A stretch of DNA of 64,000 bases. It comes from Kiloniella laminariae DSM 19542. GTDB lineage: Bacteria; Pseudomonadota; Alphaproteobacteria; Kiloniellales; Kiloniellaceae. Position numbers and translations under genes: made by a program. Below are positions 34,438 through 42,400 of the stretch, piece by piece; positions within the stretch are counted from its first letter, which is position 1; the number at the start of each line of letters is the position of its first letter. The notes beneath the pieces are model-generated. The model made no database searches, had not been told where the DNA came from, and was given only the letters and a program-made list of their open reading frames with translations. The stretch spans positions 592,643 through 656,642 of the forward strand of contig NZ_KB893134.1 of the NCBI RefSeq assembly GCF_000374005.1, written 5' to 3'.

Positions 34438-35529
34438 ATGGCGCTAAACAAAAGATTTTGGCAGAAGAAAAGCGTCCTGGTCACCGGTGGGGCAGGGTTT
34501 ATAGGTTCCGAAATTGTCCGGCAGTTGCAATCTGTTCCGGATATTCGGATTACCATTCTGGACAAGATGACCTATGCCGCTGATCTGCAGCGAATTAGCG
34601 GCTTGGGCCAAAAAGAATTGCCATTGTCTGTCTCTGTTGAGAAAGCCGCTCTCGAGGATGCGGCTGCCGTTCAGAAAATTCTGGAACGTATCAACCCGGA
34701 TTATATCTTGCACTGTGCTGCAGAAAGCCATGTGGACCGGTCCATTGAAGGGCCCTCGAATTTTCTGGAAAGTAATGTCGTCGGTACATTCAACCTGCTT
34801 CAGGCCGCGCTGCGGTTATGGGAGGGCAGAGGAAAAGATAGCTCTTTCAGGCTTTTGCACATTTCCACTGATGAAGTTTATGGCTCGCTTGGTGAAGAAG
34901 GAGTGTTTTCGGAAGAGAGCCCTTATGATCCCCGTTCTCCCTATGCGGCAACCAAGGCAGCATCTGATCATCTGGTGCGTGCCTGGTGCCATACCTACGG
35001 ACTGCCCGTTTTATTGACGAACTGCGGTAATAACTATGGGCACTGGCAGTTTCCCGAGAAACTCATTCCCCTGATGATTTTAAAATCCCTGAAAGGGGAG
35101 CCTCTGCCTCTTTATGGGTCCGGTAGGCAGATTCGTGAATGGATTCATGTTTCTGACCATGTACGTGCCTTATTGGCTGTGCTTGAAAAAGGGCAGATCG
35201 GGGAGACTTATTTGATCGGCAGCGGAGCCGAACTGGAAAATCGAACCGTTGTCGAGAAGATCTGTCGGCTTATGGACCAATTTCGTCCTGAACAGGGGCC
35301 GCATGCCCGTTTGATAACACATGTTGCTGACCGCCCGGGGCATGATAAACGTTATGCTCTGGACGCAGGTAAAGTCAGACGGGAAACGTCCTGGCAGCCA
35401 GAGATCTTTTTTGATGATGGATTATCGGCCACAGTCAGCTGGTATCTGGAGCAAGAACAGTGGTGGAAAGAATTGGAGCGGGGAGGATATGCTGGAGCCC
35501 GCCTTGGACTGAGGGGCTCCGCGATATAA
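34438..35529 (+). CDS. dTDP-glucose 4,6-dehydratase-like (RmlB/RfbB)
   Basis: Extended short-chain dehydrogenase/reductase of 363 residues. The NAD loop is TGGAGFIGS (16-24); HISTDEVYGSLGEEG holds the Asp-Glu pair used by 4,6-dehydratases for water elimination; the catalytic Tyr and Lys are in SPYAATKAA; and NCGNNYGHWQFPEKLIP and REWIHVSDH are close to RmlB. It would make dTDP-4-keto-6-deoxyglucose for polysaccharide or lipopolysaccharide sugars. It stands alone: no rmlA, rmlC, rmlD or glycosyltransferase genes are near, so the exact sugar substrate stays open. Confidence 0.87.
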   Translation: MALNKRFWQKKSVLVTGGAGFIGSEIVRQLQSVPDIRITILDKMTYAADLQRISGLGQKELPLSVSVEKAALEDAAAVQKILERINPDYILHCAAESHVDRSIEGPSNFLESNVVGTFNLLQAALRLWEGRGKDSSFRLLHISTDEVYGSLGEEGVFSEESPYDPRSPYAATKAASDHLVRAWCHTYGLPVLLTNCGNNYGHWQFPEKLIPLMILKSLKGEPLPLYGSGRQIREWIHVSDHVRALLAVLEKGQIGETYLIGSGAELENRTVVEKICRLMDQFRPEQGPHARLITHVADRPGHDKRYALDAGKVRRETSWQPEIFFDDGLSATVSWYLEQEQWWKELERGGYAGARLGLRGSAI

Positions 35530-35603
35530 GGATGGGAGGGAAGTGCCCGGTTCCTGATAACATCTTTTAATAACAAGTGTTTTTGGTGTGTTCTCTAGCT
35601 GCT

Positions 35604-36002
35604 TTAAGCTGCGCCAACTTCGGTTTTTTCCTGTTCAGACAAGACGCGGCAAAGTGTGCTGATGGCATCTTGATGCTTCTCGTTTCTAATCCGGGTGAAG
35701 TTACGGGCAAGATCAAGACACATGCGCTGTCTCTCGTTCATAATCTCTCCAGACGTATCCAGCTCTTCATAGAAGAAATTTATTTCAACTCCCAGAACCT
35801 GGGCTATCTCAAAGAGGCGTCCGGCTGATACGCGGTTGATCCCTCTTTCGTACTTGTGGGCCTGCTGGTAGGTGACGCCGATAAGATCGGCCAGCTGCTG
35901 CTGTGTCAGCCCTAGCATGGTTCTGCGTTCTCGTATCCGTTGTCCTACATGGCGTTCGATATGATGTGTTTTCGAAGAATCTCTGTTCACATTTGTCACC
36001 AA
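35604..36002 (-). CDS. XRE-family transcriptional regulator
   Basis: A 132-residue DNA-binding protein. Residues about 18-75 form a Cro/CI-type helix-turn-helix (IRERRTMLGLTQQQLADLIG then VTYQQAHKYERGINRVSAGR), of the form common in small alphaproteobacterial regulators. The C-terminal half is polar and helical and may mediate dimerisation. The frame opens with TTG then GTG; AGGAAGG lies about ten bases before the TTG. It is divergent from the GGDEF/EAL gene across a 500-base AT-rich spacer with repeated TGAAA/TTTCA half-sites, so it may control itself and that gene (inference). Confidence 0.88.
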   Translation of the reverse strand: MVTNVNRDSSKTHHIERHVGQRIRERRTMLGLTQQQLADLIGVTYQQAHKYERGINRVSAGRLFEIAQVLGVEINFFYEELDTSGEIMNERQRMCLDLARNFTRIRNEKHQDAISTLCRVLSEQEKTEVGAA

Positions 36003-36025
36003 TCACACTAACCCTTCCTGGGTAA

Positions 36026-36141
36026 TGAATTTCAGCTGTAAGTTTCATTCTTTTTTTGTGTGAAATAAAGGGTTTTATCAGTTATTTCAATAGAAGTTTA
36101 AAAAAAATTGCCTGAATATTTTCATTGTTTTGAAATAAAGG
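36026..36141. promoter_or_regulatory. cluster of TGAAA/TTTCA half-sites (operator-like)
   Basis: Within the AT-rich spacer 36003-36499, TGAATTTCA (36026-36034), TTTCA (36043), TGAAATAAAGG (36061-36071), TTATTTCA (36082-36089), TTTCATTGTTTTGAAA (36120-36135) and a second TGAAATAAAGG (36131-36141) lie close together. The 11-base TGAAATAAAGG is exactly repeated 70 bases apart. The remainder of the spacer is AT-rich without a clear gene; an 87-codon frame at 36108-36371 looks fortuitous. Confidence 0.45.
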
Positions 36142-36499
36142 CCGTTAATTTTTTGTTTACCAATATTAACGAACATTTTCTTCTTCATCCTTCATCGCGT
36201 TACAAGACAAAGTCTTTCGGTCAATTTCGCCTTTTCGGTTATTTTACAATATTGATTTATTTACTGTTTACGACTTGTGCTGTTCTGAGTTTGAATTTAT
36301 ATAAGCAATCGTTTTTATATCGTTTCGGTTGTGGAGAACTGCCAACTGGCTTTGTCGCCAATAGAGGGTGATGCAACCATTTAATTTGACAGGATTCAGG
36401 TTTCGTTAAGGGATTGAAGCCTATTCTTGGTATTGAAATCTAAGGTGGAAATGCTTTGTCATTTCTGGTTTTTCGCTTCAGGTAGGAGTATGAAAGACC

Positions 36500-38242
36500 G
36501 TGCAACGGTCCCCTCGCAAAGATAACGCTCTAGCTCAACTTGACCAGATGGCTGCCGCATTGGATGCCTCTGGAGATGTCATGTACGAATGGGACTTGGC
36601 AACTGATAGTTTAGTGTGGCTCGGTCGTTCCTCATCACTTTTTGGTCTGGATGACAAGGTTGTTCCTGTCTCGGGAGAGACATATCACAACCGGATCAAT
36701 CCTGAGGACCTGCCTGCACGCATGCGCAATCTCACGGATCACTTTGCCGGAGAGGCCTATTACGATTGCGAATACAGGGTGCGTGACGGTAGCGGTAATT
36801 TTCAGTGGGTACATGATCGCGGTGCAGTCGAAGTTTCAACAACCGGGGCACCGACACGTCTGACCGGAGTCTTGCGCCCGGTAACCATCCGTAAGCAGGC
36901 CGAGGCCCGGCTGGAATATCTGGCGAGTTATGATGAGCTTTCCGGCCATTTTAACAAATTGAGACTGCGTGAATCACTTGATTTCTCGCTAGAACAATCC
37001 ATCCGCTACAAATACGAAGGCGCTTTTCTTGCTGTCGGGGTCGATCATCTGGGGATGATTAATACCGCTTACGGGTTTGAAGCTGGAGACAGCATCCTTG
37101 TCGAGGTCGGGGAGCGACTGGATAAATGTATCCGTGGTGCTGATATTGTTGGCCGGTTGGGTGGTGATCGTTTCGGAGTGATCATGAGTGTGGCCTCGAA
37201 CGAGGAAGCTGACGCAATCGCGGATCGTATTTTGCAGACAGTTCGCGAAACGCCGTTTGAGGTAAACGAGCAGCGGATCTATGTCACAGTTTCCATTGGA
37301 CAGGTTTTCTTTCCCGAGCAGACAAAAACCAGTTTTGATGCTTTTGCCAAGGCCGAAAGCGCTTTGCTGGGGGCAAAGTCTAACGGTAGGGACTGCGTAA
37401 AACCTTACAAACTGACGATTGAACAATGCGAAAACTACCGAACAAGTATGGTTATCGGCGAAGAGGTGAAGCTGGCTCTTAAAGAAGATCGCCTCGCTTT
37501 GGCATATCAGCCGATCGTCAATGCTGATACACACGAGATGGTTTTGGTCGAGGCCTTGTTGCGAATGTACGACCGCAACGGAGATATTGTCCCTGCGGGA
37601 GTGTTCATTCCGGTTGTTGAGCAGTTGGGAATGATGCGGGTCATTGATCGTCGGGTTCTTGAGCTTGCCCTTCAGGACCTGGCTGCTAATCCTGATATTA
37701 CCATGGCCTTGAATATCTCTGGTTTAACGGCTTCGGATCGAGGCTGGCTCCGGGCGCTTTCGTCCAGGGTAAAAGCCAGGCCAGATCTGGCTGAGCGGTT
37801 GATTGTGGAGATTACAGAAACAGCAGCTCTTCATGATCTGGAGGAATCCGCACGTTTCGTTTCTTCTGTGCGTCAGTTGGGTTGTAAGGTTGCAATTGAT
37901 GATTTCGGGGCGGGTTATACGACCTTCCGTCATCTCAAAACCCTGACGGTTGATATTATCAAGATCGATGGATCATTCATTTCGGGTATTCTTGAGAATG
38001 AAGAAAACCAGATTTTTGTACGTAACCTGTTGAGCCTGGCGAAGGCACTTAATCATACAACAATTGCAGAGTTTGTTGAAACGGCTGAAGAAGCCGAGTT
38101 CCTTGCACGTGAAGGGGTAGACCTCTTGCAAGGATATCATTTCGGGAAACCGGAAATCTCGCCGGACTGGCTGGAAAAAAACAGCAAACAAAGTGAGCTG
38201 AAAGTTGTCTCTGCTCAAGGGAAGGCAGCGATACCTGCCTGA
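36500..38242 (+). CDS. PAS-GGDEF-EAL protein, probable c-di-GMP phosphodiesterase
   Basis: A 580-residue protein with a PAS domain (about 20-130), a GGDEF domain (140-300) and an EAL domain (315-560). The cyclase motif is GGDRF (221-225) instead of GGDEF, so synthesis is unlikely, though GTP binding may remain. The EAL residues look complete: EALLR (351-355), Asn405, the Glu of EITE (437), DDFGAGY (467-473), Lys488 and EFVET near 530. It should therefore degrade c-di-GMP to pGpG. No membrane segment. The start is taken as GTG with AGGAG 11 bases upstream. An ATG ten bases earlier lies in another frame and gives only 11 codons. Confidence 0.9.
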   Translation: MQRSPRKDNALAQLDQMAAALDASGDVMYEWDLATDSLVWLGRSSSLFGLDDKVVPVSGETYHNRINPEDLPARMRNLTDHFAGEAYYDCEYRVRDGSGNFQWVHDRGAVEVSTTGAPTRLTGVLRPVTIRKQAEARLEYLASYDELSGHFNKLRLRESLDFSLEQSIRYKYEGAFLAVGVDHLGMINTAYGFEAGDSILVEVGERLDKCIRGADIVGRLGGDRFGVIMSVASNEEADAIADRILQTVRETPFEVNEQRIYVTVSIGQVFFPEQTKTSFDAFAKAESALLGAKSNGRDCVKPYKLTIEQCENYRTSMVIGEEVKLALKEDRLALAYQPIVNADTHEMVLVEALLRMYDRNGDIVPAGVFIPVVEQLGMMRVIDRRVLELALQDLAANPDITMALNISGLTASDRGWLRALSSRVKARPDLAERLIVEITETAALHDLEESARFVSSVRQLGCKVAIDDFGAGYTTFRHLKTLTVDIIKIDGSFISGILENEENQIFVRNLLSLAKALNHTTIAEFVETAEEAEFLAREGVDLLQGYHFGKPEISPDWLEKNSKQSELKVVSAQGKAAIPA

Positions 38243-38329
38243 TTGGGAGGTGCGGTTCAGCTCTGTCGGACGGCTGTTCTCCCCGGGCTCACTTAACCCG
38301 GAATCTGTTTAAGAATATAGCGCCTGTCA

Positions 38330-38389
38330 GGCCTTGCTGTTCAAAATACCTGCAAGGCCCTCACCACAGGAAGCTGTGTGAAGGCCTTG
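38330..38389. other. mutually exclusive hairpins at convergent 3' ends
   Basis: GGCCTTGC (38330-38337) can pair with GCAAGGCC (38352-38359), or the latter can pair with GGCCTTG (38383-38389) around an inner stem TCAC-ACAG / CTGT-TGA. The region lies between the stops of the c-di-GMP gene and phaR. Neither form has a proper T run. Confidence 0.45.
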
Positions 38390-38416
38390 GAAATTTCATT
38401 CTTTGGTATGAAAGTA

Positions 38417-39049
38417 TTATTTGGTCTGATTTTTACTCAGGGCGTCGAGCTGTCTTTGCAACTGTTCCATCTGGGTTTTCAGATCATTCAGACCGTTCCC
38501 TTCGGTTTTCTTTGCCGTATCAGAAGTCGAATCAGTCTTTGTTGCTGCGGCGGATGCTATTGGCGAGAACATACGCATGGCATTTTCAAAAAGAGCCATG
38601 TTCTGTTTATTCATGTCGTCGAGATTGCCAAAAGGGAAAATACCACCAAAGGTTTCCTGCATTGACTGGCGCATCTTGTCCTGATTTTCCGAAAATCCGT
38701 CCATCATGTGTTCAAGATACCGGGGGACCACCCACTGCATGGAATCGCCATAGAGACTAATAAGCTGACGAAGGAAGGTAATGGGGAGCAAATTTTGCCC
38801 CTTGGCTTCTTCTTCGACAATTATCTGTGTCAGAACAGAACGGGTAATGTCATTCCCTGATTTGGCATCGTATACGACAAAATCCACATCCTCTTTCACC
38901 ATCTGGCAAAGGTGGTCAAGTGTCACATAACTGCTGGTCGCGGTGTTGTAGAGCCTTCTGTTCGCATATTTTTTTATAACGATCGGGTCGTCGGTTTTTT
39001 CTGTTTTTGAGGTCGCCAAGTTCCTCACCTCCAATGCTTTTTCTTCCAC
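38417..39049 (-). CDS. phaR: polyhydroxyalkanoate synthesis regulator PhaR
   Basis: A 210-residue regulator. The N-terminal domain (about 20-85) has the family signature IVIKKYANRRLYNTATSSYV and the following DITRSVLTQIIVEEE. The C-terminal part is helical and ends in a short coiled coil (LKTQMEQLQRQLDAL). In Paracoccus and Rhodobacter relatives PhaR represses phasin and its own gene and leaves DNA when it binds PHA granules. It is divergent from the small gene and phaC-like gene at 39311-40808, and phaA and phaB follow, so a local regulon is likely. TGC-rich sequence in its own upstream region may be its binding site. Confidence 0.95.
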   Translation of the reverse strand: MEEKALEVRNLATSKTEKTDDPIVIKKYANRRLYNTATSSYVTLDHLCQMVKEDVDFVVYDAKSGNDITRSVLTQIIVEEEAKGQNLLPITFLRQLISLYGDSMQWVVPRYLEHMMDGFSENQDKMRQSMQETFGGIFPFGNLDDMNKQNMALFENAMRMFSPIASAAATKTDSTSDTAKKTEGNGLNDLKTQMEQLQRQLDALSKNQTK

Positions 39050-39083
39050 CTGCCGAATAGCTCAGCAGGTGCGACGGTGATTG

Positions 39084-39127
39084 TGCACTGCTACCAAATA
39101 TTGCTGCGCTGCGATGGGGTCTGTCAA
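39084..39127 (-). promoter_or_regulatory. phaR promoter candidate with TGC-rich boxes
   Basis: Five TGC triplets fall in 29 bases (39084-39112), inside the spacer between phaR and the divergent small gene. On the minus strand TTGACA (39127-39122) with an AT-rich CAATATT about 18 bases on makes a candidate phaR promoter, partly covered by these boxes. PhaR of Paracoccus is reported to bind TGC-rich DNA, so autoregulation is plausible. Confidence 0.35.
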
Positions 39128-39310
39128 TGAAGAGCGTGTAAAAGCTTCAAAAAAATTGTGTTTTGTTTACTATTCTTCTTCATTGCCCCTGCGAAAATCA
39201 TCCTAACTGTGCCACACTGCCAGGGGTAAGGAAACATTTGAGGCTATTGGGCGCCAGATGCTGGAGCCAAGTCAGAAAAAAGCTGCAGGTAAAAACCACT
39301 GGGATATGAT

Positions 39311-39733
39311 GTGACTGACGAAAAAGATGTTGATGCTGTGGCCGAACGGTTTCTTGACTGGTGGATAGACAATCTCTCGGTCCAAAGTGAAACATATCTT
39401 GAGACCCTTTCTGGTAACAGTCCCGAATTCATGGGGCAGTACAGGCAGTGGCATGAATTTTACCATAGCCTGATCAAGAATGATCCCACAGAAAATCCAG
39501 TCGGGTTTGCCTGTCAGTATCCTGATTTCCCAAGTTCCGGTTCTTTCAAAGAAGGTATAGAGAAAAATGAAGCAGGGGAAAGAGCGCCAGAATATGCCGA
39601 TACCTCTGCCTCTGCACATGATGTCAGCGTTGATGAGCTTGCAGAGCTCAAAGCTCGGCTTGCTGATCTCGCAGAGCAAATTGCCCGACTTGAACATTCT
39701 CCAGATGCCAGAAGACCTGGAAAAGGAAATTAA
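39311..39733 (+). CDS. small acidic protein overlapping phaC, unknown
   Basis: A 140-residue acidic protein I cannot assign to a family. The N-terminal part (about 1-70) is rich in aromatics, with FLDWWIDNL and MGQYRQWHEFYHSLI; a polar linker follows; residues 106-128 (VDELAELKARLADLAEQIAR) form a predicted coiled coil. The start is GTG. It overlaps the PHA synthase-like gene by 29 bases, so translation is probably coupled. The position matches that of PhaE or the Bacillus PhaR subunit beside short class III/IV PHA synthases, which also have aromatic and coiled-coil regions. A role as synthase partner or granule protein is inference. Confidence 0.75.
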   Translation: MTDEKDVDAVAERFLDWWIDNLSVQSETYLETLSGNSPEFMGQYRQWHEFYHSLIKNDPTENPVGFACQYPDFPSSGSFKEGIEKNEAGERAPEYADTSASAHDVSVDELAELKARLADLAEQIARLEHSPDARRPGKGN

Positions 39734-40808
39734 AGGGGTTCTGTCGTCGACAGATTTACTTGCTTTCCCCGCGGCTTTGGAGCGTGCAATTTTTACCCGT
39801 TACCAAGGCTTTCTTCAGGGGGTAACGTTATATCAGAATTCAGGCTATCACCGTTCACTCGAACCAAAGCCTGTTGTCTGGTCGAAAGGCGCTGCGCGCT
39901 TGCTTGATTATGGTACGACCGAAAACGCTCTTCCACTTCTGGTGATCCCTTCTCTGGTAAACCGTTTTTACATTCTGGATCTCAAAGCAGATAACAGTTT
40001 TCTGCGTTGGCTGGCAGAGCAAGGGTTTCGTCCTTTTGTCATGGATTGGGGGGAGCCGGGACCTGCTGAAAAGGATTTTGGTCTGGATGACTATATCGGA
40101 AACTATCTGAGTGATGCCCTGGATACTGTGAGGAAAATCACAGAAGTTTCTCCTGCGGTTCTCGGTTATTGCATGGGGGGGACACTTGCTGTTGCACTCG
40201 CTCGATTGCATCCGGACAAGGTATCCGCCGCGGTTTTTATGGCGAGCCCCTGGGATTTTCACGAAGGACAGGCAGAGGGAGGTGTTGCCAGATTGCGAGC
40301 GGAGGCTCTCGTCGGGCTGCTTCCTCTGGTAAAACTACAAAAACAGCTTCCCAGTGAAATTTTGCAAAGCCTGTTCGCTTCGCTGGACCAGACGCTGTCT
40401 CTGCGGAAATTCAGTGCGTTTAACCAGATGGAAAATCACAGCCGGGCGGCCGAGAATTTTGTCGCGCTGGAGGATTGGCTGAATGATGGTGTTCCTTTAA
40501 CGGAGAAAGTTGCTGAGGAATGTTTGCGTGACTGGTATGGGGAAAATATAACGGGGAGAGGCGACTGGACAATCCAAAGACAAAAAATCCGGCCTGATGA
40601 ACTCGGGGTTCCGGCACTTTCGATTGTGTCTTTGAAAGACAGGATTGTTCCGGCAGCATCGTCGATGGCCCTGGCAAAAGACCTCCCTGATTCGGAAACT
40701 ATCCAAACCTCTTTGGGGCATATCGGAATGACGGTTAGCGGCGCTGCACAATCAAAAATATGGGAACCAGTTGCTGAGTGGCTTTGTTCGAAAATGAAAA
40801 ATAAGTAA
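39705..40808 (+). CDS. phaC: short (class III-like) polyhydroxyalkanoate synthase
   Basis: An alpha/beta-hydrolase-fold protein of 367 residues resembling the PhaC subunit of class III PHA synthases (about 355 residues) and not the 560-620-residue class I enzymes. The lipase-like box with Cys nucleophile is GYCMGG (Cys156); the catalytic Asp is in SLKDRIVP (Asp312) and the His in LGHIGM (His339). VNRFYILDL and FVMDWGEPG with a following DDYI are typical synthase segments. It would polymerise 3-hydroxybutyryl-CoA made by PhaA and PhaB downstream. The ATG at 39705 is chosen for fit to the family; longer in-frame starts run deep into the small gene upstream. A paralogous hydrolase role is the main alternative. 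Confidence 0.85.
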   Translation: MPEDLEKEIKGVLSSTDLLAFPAALERAIFTRYQGFLQGVTLYQNSGYHRSLEPKPVVWSKGAARLLDYGTTENALPLLVIPSLVNRFYILDLKADNSFLRWLAEQGFRPFVMDWGEPGPAEKDFGLDDYIGNYLSDALDTVRKITEVSPAVLGYCMGGTLAVALARLHPDKVSAAVFMASPWDFHEGQAEGGVARLRAEALVGLLPLVKLQKQLPSEILQSLFASLDQTLSLRKFSAFNQMENHSRAAENFVALEDWLNDGVPLTEKVAEECLRDWYGENITGRGDWTIQRQKIRPDELGVPALSIVSLKDRIVPAASSMALAKDLPDSETIQTSLGHIGMTVSGAAQSKIWEPVAEWLCSKMKNK

Positions 40809-41030
40809 TAATATTGCAATATATCGACATTTTTGTAATTATTATGTCAAAAATCTTTAATATTGGCTTGATTTTCGTTCAGCAAGCTAGTTATGGTTCT
40901 TGAGGTTATTTTGCGATGCAGCATGGTGTTGGGGCGAGTTGGCGAGTCAGGAGTGTGCTTTCTTTAAGAGTCCCCGAGATTATCGAGCATTAAAATGTAA
41001 AATATTTGTCTTATCTGAAAGGTAGCTGTG
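40809..41030. promoter_or_regulatory. AT-rich phaC-phaA spacer with palindrome and TGC box
   Basis: This 222-base spacer contains the perfect palindrome ATATTGCAATAT (40811-40822), GACAT...ATGTC arms around 40827-40849, and TTGCGATGCAGCA (40911-40923), which repeats the TGC pattern seen ahead of phaR. A weak promoter (TTGATT, 17 bases, TTATGG near 40869-40897) may serve phaA. Confidence 0.35.
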
Positions 41031-42206
41031 ATGTCTGGAGTAGTTATTGCGGGGGCTGTCAGAACCCCGATTGGTTCTTTTGGTGGGGCCCTCTCATCTG
41101 TATCGGCTACCGAGCTGGGGACCTTGGTGATCAAGGAGGCTTTGCTGCGGGCAGGTGTGTCTCCCGCGGATGTTGACGAAGTTATTCTCGGTCAGATTTT
41201 ATCTGCGGGTGAAGGTCAGAATCCGGCCCGCCAGGCGGCTCTTGCTGCAGGAATACCAGCCGAAAAAACTGCCTATCTGATTAACCAGATCTGTGGCTCC
41301 GGTTTGCGTAGCGTGGCATTGGGATATCAATCCATTGCCCTTGGAGATGCTGATATCGTTGTCGCTGGCGGCCAGGAAAATATGAGCTTGGCGCCCCATG
41401 TTGCGCACCTGCGGAACGGGACTAAAATGGGTGATGTCAGCTTCATTGATACCATGATCAAAGATGGTCTCTGGTGTGCCATGAACGGCTATCACATGGG
41501 AACAACAGCGGAAAACATTGCCCGCAAGTTTGATGTTTCACGAGAAGACCAGGATGCTTTTGCTCTGGCATCCCAGCAAAAAGCTGTTGCGGCGATGGAA
41601 GCGGGCCGTTTCAAGGACGAAATTGTACCTGTTACGGTGAAGTCTCGCCGTGGAGATACTGTTGTCGATACCGATGAGTACCCGAAACGGGACGCAACGG
41701 CTGAAGGACTTGCCAAGTTGCGTCCGGCCTTTGATCGGGAAGGTTCCGTGACGGCAGGGAATGCGTCGGGGATTAATGATGGTGCAGCAGCTGTCGTTCT
41801 GATGTCAGAAGAAGCTGCCCAGGCACGCGGCGTGAAGCCGTTGGCGCGTATTGTTTCCTGGGCGACGGCAGGGGTGGATCCGGCCATTATGGGAACTGGT
41901 CCTATTCCCGCCAGCCGGAAAGCCCTAAATAAAGCAGGATGGGATATCAAGGATCTTGATCTTGTAGAAGCGAACGAAGCCTTTGCAGCCCAGGCGCTGG
42001 CCGTGAACCGGGAACTGGGCTGGAACAGTGATATTGTCAATGTAAACGGTGGTGCGATTGCCTTGGGGCATCCGATTGGCGCATCGGGCGCAAGGGTTCT
42101 TGTTACCCTTTTACACGAGATGGAAAAACGCGACGCGAAGAAGGGACTGGCCACGCTCTGTATCGGCGGTGGTCAGGGAATAGCTCTTTGCGTCGAGCGA
42201 GGCTGA
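41031..42206 (+). CDS. phaA: acetyl-CoA acetyltransferase (beta-ketothiolase)
   Basis: Condenses two acetyl-CoA to acetoacetyl-CoA. The 391-residue thiolase has the acylated Cys88 in [21 protein letters not shown], and the C-terminal active-site motifs [19 protein letters not shown] (His) and [13 protein letters not shown] (second Cys). Being next to phaB and a PHA synthase, it most likely supplies polyhydroxybutyrate synthesis. The ATG preceded by AAAGG is preferred over the GTG directly before it. A terminator hairpin follows before phaB. Confidence 0.96.
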   Translation: MSGVVIAGAVRTPIGSFGGALSSVSATELGTLVIKEALLRAGVSPADVDEVILGQILSAGEGQNPARQAALAAGIPAEKTAYLINQICGSGLRSVALGYQSIALGDADIVVAGGQENMSLAPHVAHLRNGTKMGDVSFIDTMIKDGLWCAMNGYHMGTTAENIARKFDVSREDQDAFALASQQKAVAAMEAGRFKDEIVPVTVKSRRGDTVVDTDEYPKRDATAEGLAKLRPAFDREGSVTAGNASGINDGAAAVVLMSEEAAQARGVKPLARIVSWATAGVDPAIMGTGPIPASRKALNKAGWDIKDLDLVEANEAFAAQALAVNRELGWNSDIVNVNGGAIALGHPIGASGARVLVTLLHEMEKRDAKKGLATLCIGGGQGIALCVERG

Positions 42207-42273
42207 ACAGATGGGAAACCGGGCGATGAATAAAGATAACAACATCATCATCGACCCGGACTCTTCCGAAATG

Positions 42274-42303
42274 GGCTGCCTTTTATCGAAGGCGGCCTTT
42301 TTT
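42274..42303 (+). terminator. terminator between phaA and phaB
   Basis: GGCTGCCTT and AAGGCGGCC form a 9-bp stem (one G-T pair) around a 6-base loop, followed by T6. It lies 68 bases after phaA and 98 before phaB, so phaB probably gets only part of its transcripts from phaA or has its own promoter. Confidence 0.85.
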
Positions 42304-42400
42304 GTATCTGAATCCGAGACTTCGTCCCTGATATTCGGATTCAGCTGCAGAACCAATAGGGGTCAGGCCCTGTGAGACAAAATAAAGAAAGGAAAATATA

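Noticed and set aside
36108-36371. Open frame of 87 codons in the AT-rich spacer
   Set aside because: Phe/Leu-rich product expected from AT-rich DNA; overlaps the operator-like repeats and has no ribosome site.
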